Shown here in pieces: positions 58,119 to 64,000 of a DNA stretch of 64,000 nt. The notes below the pieces were generated by a model, which made no database searches, was not told the origin of the DNA, and saw nothing but the letters and a program-made list of their open reading frames with translations. Every line of letters starts with the position of its first letter. The stretch's first letter is position 1. A program made the translations under genes and the position numbers. The stretch comes from Ophiodon elongatus (taxonomy: Eukaryota; Chordata; Actinopteri; Perciformes; Hexagrammidae). Location: the NCBI GenBank assembly GCA_016806645.1, contig JACSYO010000548.1, positions 372,001 through 436,000 on the forward strand. The letters are read 5' to 3'.

Positions 58119-60604
58119 GTGAGTGATAGCTACAGTAGCATTTTTACCCTTCCAACGCTACTTTTCCCAAAGTGGTTTGTTACAGATGAGTCTTGTGATG
58201 CAGGCGGGCAAGCAAAGCGTTGCCATGTTTTGGTCAGTCATTGCTTTTATTCAGCAGATGCTAATGCTAGTGTCATCTGATTGCTTGAAGATGAATAATA
58301 AGAATAAAAGCTAAAAAGAAAACTTAAAAAAAAATACAATATGCGCACACTGACATATTGCTTTTATTTTGTGAAAGTGTTTACGTATAATCGAGACATT
58401 ACCTTCCATACATAAACTGAACTCACCAATTAGAAATGAATGAAAACAGAAATTGGTTAGAAATATCATTACAGAGCAAGTGTGTTTTAACCAGAGCCAC
58501 TGTCTGTGTGCTCGTCACTCTCTTCATCCACGGTAGAGCTTTCCAGGTCGGGGGGTTCAGAGACATACAGTAGCCTAAAGTTATGGATATGAGTTCCTGT
58601 TGTTCTGTATTGCACCAGTGATGGAGTGACAATCTGCCCAGGGTTTCACCCTGCTTTCCTTCAAAACTCAGTACTCTTCTAGACAGTTTATCGTACATTA
58701 TGACTGTTTGGGCAATTCTTTTTGGCCCGTTCAGGCTCCAACCCAGACGCATTTTATTCATCTTTTGCTTCTTTGCTTTTGCCTCTTGTTGAGGTCGCCC
58801 CTCTCCTTCTAATTAAACCAGATGTTGCACACAGGCAGTGTATCAGGGCTAATGTGCTGATTGATTAATTGATTAATAGCTCCAGCTTTATTTTGCAGTA
58901 CAGTACTTGACAGATTAAGACAGATTAAGATAATTTATGACCGGAAAATACCCCAAATTGTTTCTTTTTTATTTGATTTATTTCGCTCTCCCGACCTTTT
59001 TATCTTTTCATGAATTAAGTTACCCTTTGCTTCTTATCAATTATTAATCCTTTAAAATACTGTTTATCACCTTCCAATCTTCATTGTTGGATCCGTGTCT
59101 TAGTAGTCTTTGATAGCTGGGACAGCAAACTAGTTCTATTTTTCTGACATCATATATAAAAATCGAACCCTGATATTAACAAATCTAATCTAAAAGAATT
59201 AAATAACATATGATCTGTACTGCAAAAAAATGCTTGCTAAATTAATAGCTACACCATTGTTCTAAATGACAACACCTTTACCCTTTAAAGGTTGCTTAAT
59301 TTCTGTCATTAATGTACACAATTACCGCTTTTATTATTTGATGGTAAAGTAGCCTCTAGGTCTCAGTAAGTGTGAACAGCTCACACAAGTTCATGTGTCT
59401 CTATGCCAATTAGTTTAGTTTAAAATAGTCTTTTACCGGAAAAACAAGTATTTTGCGGATTCAAGTTATTTTAGTTCACCTCAAAAACATGTTAAAACAA
59501 GTTTCCTTTGCGAAAACTGAAAAAGAAACTGTTTTATTTTATTTTTTCTGGTTTGTTTACCAGTTAGAAGCGCTGACCTAAATTTTCTTTTCCCTTACTT
59601 CCTGTCTAAAGTCTACTCTTATTTCCTGTCTGTTTACTGATACAGCATGCCATCTGTGAGCCATTACCATTAAAATCGAAAGAATGACACCCCACTGGCA
59701 TGCAGGGAGAGACGTGATTGAGTGAAAAAGAGCAGGCATTTTTTTTATCGTCAAGACAGATTTCAAGGTGACAGGAGAGGTGTCGGACATTTGATTGATG
59801 GCGCTCAAATCCAACAGAGTCCAATAACACACACAGCTGAGTCAAACCACCTGGATCGATAAAGTTCGAAGTGACTAAGATGGATATGTATTTGTCTTTT
59901 CTGTGAACGCGTTATGTAATAAATCAAGTGCAGTTGGTAATTATGTCGTATGCTAACTGCCAAACATTATGATTAGCTTGGGAGTCATGCTTATTATTAT
60001 TGCCAAAGCAACTGAACATAAACAAGGGGCTAGTTTTCACAAGATGTGCAACTTGTGAACACTCAACGTGCAGACTTAGTAGCAGGACAGATGGGAGAGC
60101 AGAAACAATTAAAATCCCAAACAGTACTGCAGTCACTGTAGTTGCATAGCATGTGAGTATGACGCATGTACCCATGCACTGCAAAATGAAATGTTATTTC
60201 AACACCATGTAGAGCATTTTCTGATAAATGACAAATAAACTGTGATATTTGACGAACGCACTATAATTTCCATTATGATGCCACACCGAAAGGTCATTTC
60301 ACCTAAGAGCTATTGAGACCTATTTTCCACCAAAGTAACACCACCATTTTTCTCACTGAAACCGAGGACAGCAAGATCTGTGGATTATCCCGAGGGACGG
60401 GAAAATTGACAGTTTTTGGATGTTTTAAATGCACAAACCATATATTGTTCCCCTCCAGTGTGTTAAGGTGACAGAAGTCTCAGTGGCAGAGAGAAACCCC
60501 TGCAAATAAAAAAAATGACCATTATATTAAGGACAATTAAGCAGAAGAACGTTCCTCTTTGTTTAACCTGCATTGCGAAGGGAGATCAGGTGGCAACCTG
60601 TGGT
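58119..60604. other. Non-coding stretch
   Basis: AT-rich unique sequence. A tandem pair of GACAGATTAA lies near 58909-58930. No exon or repeat family recognised. Confidence 0.5.
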
Positions 60605-60945
60605 TCTGAAAAGTGAAGCCAATGTTAAAGTGCCTTAATTAATTAACTTTGCATTCTTTCCAATGGCCAGCAGGGGGCGACTCCTCTGGTTGAAAAAAGA
60701 AGTGTGATTGTATAGAAGTCTATGAGAAAATGACCATCCTTCTCACTTGATTTATTACCTCATAAAACATTGTAAACATAAGTTAATGGTCTCAATCATA
60801 TTCTCTATTATATGAATGCTGTTCATTTAATAAATGATGGTCCCATTTTGAGTAAAATATATGCTTCAGGATGATGCTACATTGTGATTGACAGGTTGCT
60901 ACCACAGCGTTGTCCGGTCTGGCAGTTGTTTTTGTCTCACAGCTT
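60605..60945 (+). mobile_element. Percomorph MITE carrying a CTCF-type motif
   Basis: AAAGTGCCTTAATTAATTAAC, CAATGGCCAGCAGGGGGCG, ACTCCTCTGGTTG, GTATAGAAGTCTATGAGAAA, CACTTGATTTATTACCTCA and TGATTGACAGGTTGCTACC follow in order a very common percomorph repeat. No coding capacity; ends are approximate. Confidence 0.8.
60667..60680 (+). promoter_or_regulatory. CTCF motif, forward, inside MITE
   Basis: CCAGCAGGGGGCGA matches the CTCF core CCASYAGRKGGCR at all 13 positions. It is part of the repeat's consensus as I remember it, so many copies in the genome should carry it. Occupancy is inference. Confidence 0.55.
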
Positions 60946-63340
60946 TAACCTTTTAAACAGTGTATTTTCAGTTCATGAAAGAAACATATTTTTTAAAGTT
61001 GCAACTAATGATTGTAATACTGTGTTAAATGGTTAATACATATTTTGTTAAAAAATCTAAAGTTTAATTTACTTTCAATTCACTATTTAGTATTATAAAT
61101 GTTACCTGTACCTTTTATAGTAAGCCCCAGACAGTATTCCTTTGAGTTTATGTAATATGCTATATTGTCAGTATAGTTGCAAAGCCAAGTAGAGTCATTG
61201 AACTATACCATCCACATAACAGCTGGAGGTATTATAATATGTTGCTTAGTCTTCACTATACAGTATATTTGAGAAACCTGTTGAAGAGAAATGTGAGTTC
61301 CGCAGCACCTCAGGCCTTAAAACTGAGTGTATGGGTCAAAACAAAATCAAGTGTGTAGACTACTCATCATATCAGAAAATACCTAATTATCTCACTCTTC
61401 CCTGAATACAAAAACCCTCTCAATCAACGTAATCTTCACTTTAAATTCAGCTCCACTTTCAAGAACATAAACAGAGTTGTGCAACGGAACAGAATCTTTC
61501 ACTCAGGTTGCTCAGCCAAAAGACTGCACCAGATGCTTGTGTTAGATTATCATGCATACTAATGGCAGCAGACGTTTCACAGCACTGCATCAAAATGTTA
61601 ATTTTCCAAAGATGAAATAATCTACCATTCTGCAGTTTTAATTAGCAGTTAGTTTTTCCAAAATTTTGAAAAGATGTTATATCTGTGAAAGCTATTATTG
61701 GGGGCCTGTCAGGGGGGACTCACGCAAGTCAAAACCTGAGTTTGTGGATAACAGATATACTTAAAACATTTTCTTTCTAATTTCTTTTTCGACAATATGA
61801 TATCCCATGGGTCACTTGCTTTTGAGGCCAATGAAAAATGCCACAGCAGCAGCAGCATAAAATGAAGTCAGTCTCAGGAGCAGAGAGGATATGAAAACAT
61901 TTATTTTTCCAATCCCCTCAGTCAAGATGATTCTGGATTATTTAAATCTGCACAGTATAAAAAAGACTAAATCGAAGGAGCTGTGCAAGTCAGAGTGTAC
62001 CGAAAACAAATTAATGTGATAGAGTCAAGGGCCGCTTAATTCATTCAAATGTTGTGAGTAATCGTGCTCTCTTACTTAATGTATTAGACCCATAGTTTAG
62101 CTGTCATTGTCTTTAATGGTGATGAGTAACAGATGTGACAGCAACTAGACTTTGGGTATATCAACAAGCTGCAGGGAAAACAAGATGTCTAGCGGACCTA
62201 AAACCAAAATAGCATTTAGAATTTGTACACATAAATGTTCGGACTATAAACCAGAGTGAATGTAGAGTTCAAGTACGTACGAGTTCTTCCCTCTGTTCTG
62301 AATAGTCTTCTGCTGACATGTTAAATAAATATCTTTTAAACAACAATAGCAAGAGTCTGGTGGTTGTATGAGGGATATGATGCCTGACTCTTCACACTGT
62401 GCCATTTGACATCCAAAGTAATGACTGCGCTCACTCAAACTCAAACTCAGAATGGTAATTGGCAACGGTGTTTTATCACAGTACATTTTGTTATTAGACT
62501 GGGTTGCTCCAAACCCAATTAAATAATTTGTTTTTCATAATTTGTGCACCAAATCGAGGTTAAAAAAGATTAAATATAAGCCTCTTCTTAAATGTTAGTT
62601 TAGTTTTTACCTTGATTGGATTTAATTATTTGGCTCCAAAACTTTTAACTCGTTATAACTAAACGGAGAACGCAGCTACATTTTTAACCTGGATTTACCA
62701 AACTTAGTTTTGCTAAACTCTGATAAGAACTAATCTTAGATTAAATGAATGCTTGTTGGTGCAACCCAGCCTTTGAGTTTCATAGTCAGTCCTAGAATAT
62801 TACCTATAAAAAATAAAAATGGGAATGGGACTTAACTTCACCCATTTCGCAAATTTAATACAAATAACACAATAGTTGTAACCTCTACAGTATGGCAGCA
62901 GAGTGACTCCGTGAATATGAGACCAGCCTTCTATGGGAGGTAAAAGCTCTCAGTGCATACACCTTACGCAAGTGTCTTAAAACAAAACACCACGTCACTA
63001 TCAGCAGCAGGATGCTTTTGTAGCAGCCAACCTGATACTCTGACCTTCCTGCGAGGGAGGGCAAACAAAGAGAAAGTCCATTTACATTGAGCAAGAGAGT
63101 ATCTGTAGCTTAATTTAAATAATGCAGCATTTCAGAATTTCGGTTAATAAGCATTATCTTGTCTCTGAATAGACCATACGAATTTCAACACAATCTCATG
63201 TCAGTTAACCATTGTTAATTGTGGACGTTAAAAAGAGAAGAACAGGATGTAAAAGAATGGAATGAGTTAAACCTCTTCACAGACTTACTTCCTAGTCTTT
63301 CTTTCTGTCTTGTTCTCAAAGCTCGAGGGAGCTCTTGGAG
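60946..63340. other. Non-coding stretch
   Basis: AT-rich unique sequence with nothing recognised apart from short CAGCAG units near 61845. Confidence 0.5.
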
Positions 63341-64000
63341 GGAGTGAAAAGGGATATTTATAGCACGATCCACAATCCCTCCTGTAAATAATTACCCTTG
63401 TTGCCGTTGAAGCTGCCAGCTCATCGGATTGGATGAGCGCATCGCGTCAAACGTCAAAATACAGCATACGGGGACGGAGATATTACATCTACACAGGCCT
63501 CTTGGTGATGAGAGACCAAGGATACTCGCCCACACCAGAGTGTAATGGGAACACTGGAGCGATGGAATGGGGGGAAAACGTGAGCCAGCACGTTTGATAA
63601 AATTCACTGGGTAAGGAAAAAGGGGTTTGACATATGCAAATGGGAAGTGTAGCTATTGCACCAATCTGCTTAGGGAGCTGTTGACTCAAAGTAAATGTGT
63701 AAAAATTAACATAAAGAGCGATATGGCCCAAAGATCATTTTAACACCCTGCTGCTGTGACGGTGCTGCTCAGTGCCCAACTGTAGACTGCAGTTGTACCA
63801 GGAGGTTCCCAAATGTGAGTGTTTATCTGTGTAGTCCTCCCTATTCTTGCAACTATCGCCCTATTCCATTGCTGTAAACAAGAATATGGTTTTAGCAGAG
63901 TTTGGCCAGTCAAATAAGGATGAAAGAGAAGAAACTCCAATAAGAAGTTCAATTAAAGTTCGCTGTTTTCTCGTCTTGCCTCCTGCACTGAAACACGTAT
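63341..64000. other. Non-coding stretch, first part possibly conserved
   Basis: 63341-63500 is evenly composed with words such as GGGATATTTATAGCACGATCC and CTGTAAATAATTACCC, and several CpGs (GAGCGCATCGCGTC), unlike the AT-rich neighbours, so it may be a regulatory element. The rest shows nothing. Minus-strand frames here are unrecognised and judged chance. Confidence 0.35.

Noticed and set aside
63755..63775. RE1-like GCTGTGACGGTGCTGCT
   Set aside because: Both halves are partly present, but the spacing is one base off and several core positions differ.
1..64000. CRISPR arrays, operons, phage or bacterial defence systems
   Set aside because: No regularly spaced repeats with unique spacers, no dense same-strand genes; base composition and repeats are vertebrate.

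Overview
This window looks like nuclear DNA of a ray-finned fish, most likely a percomorph. It is AT-rich and non-coding in texture, rich in CA/GA/GT microsatellites, and carries many decayed copies of interspersed repeats that I recognise from percomorph genomes: a tRNA-derived SINE, LINE 3' ends, and several short non-autonomous DNA transposons. There are no bacterial-style genes, operons, CRISPR arrays or phage modules. The long open frames are short, low-complexity or repeat-driven, and I accept none of them as a protein-coding gene. Repeat family assignments come from memory of consensus patterns, not from a search.

Layout. 1-6.6 kb: non-coding DNA, inferred to be intron 1 of a gene on the minus strand. 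6.6-7.6 kb: a CpG-dense block with a strong minus-strand splice donor at 6613, a G-rich tract just inside the intron, a 79-bp AG microsatellite and other dinucleotide runs. This is the best candidate for a promoter and non-coding first exon. 7.8-12.2 kb: unique DNA with a near-consensus RE1/NRSF (REST) silencer at 11786-11806. 12.3-13.2 kb: two inverted copies of a common teleost DNA transposon. 13-34 kb: mostly unique AT-rich DNA with scattered SINE and MITE fragments. 34-48 kb: LINE 3' end, solo LTR, LTR-like segment, minisatellite and MITE remnants. 48-64 kb: a miRNA-sized hairpin, an antisense LINE remnant, a TTAA-flanked MITE, a MITE carrying a perfect CTCF core, and several stretches that read like conserved regulatory DNA.

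The reading I favour is the 5' end and long upstream desert of one regulated, possibly neuronal gene transcribed leftward from about 7 kb. The rest would be intergenic or very long intronic DNA holding regulatory elements: RE1, RFX X-boxes, CTCF-like sites and homeodomain-rich blocks. The gene itself cannot be named, because no coding exon is recognisable. A few isolated sequences with good splice sites and an open frame are listed as low-confidence exon candidates.
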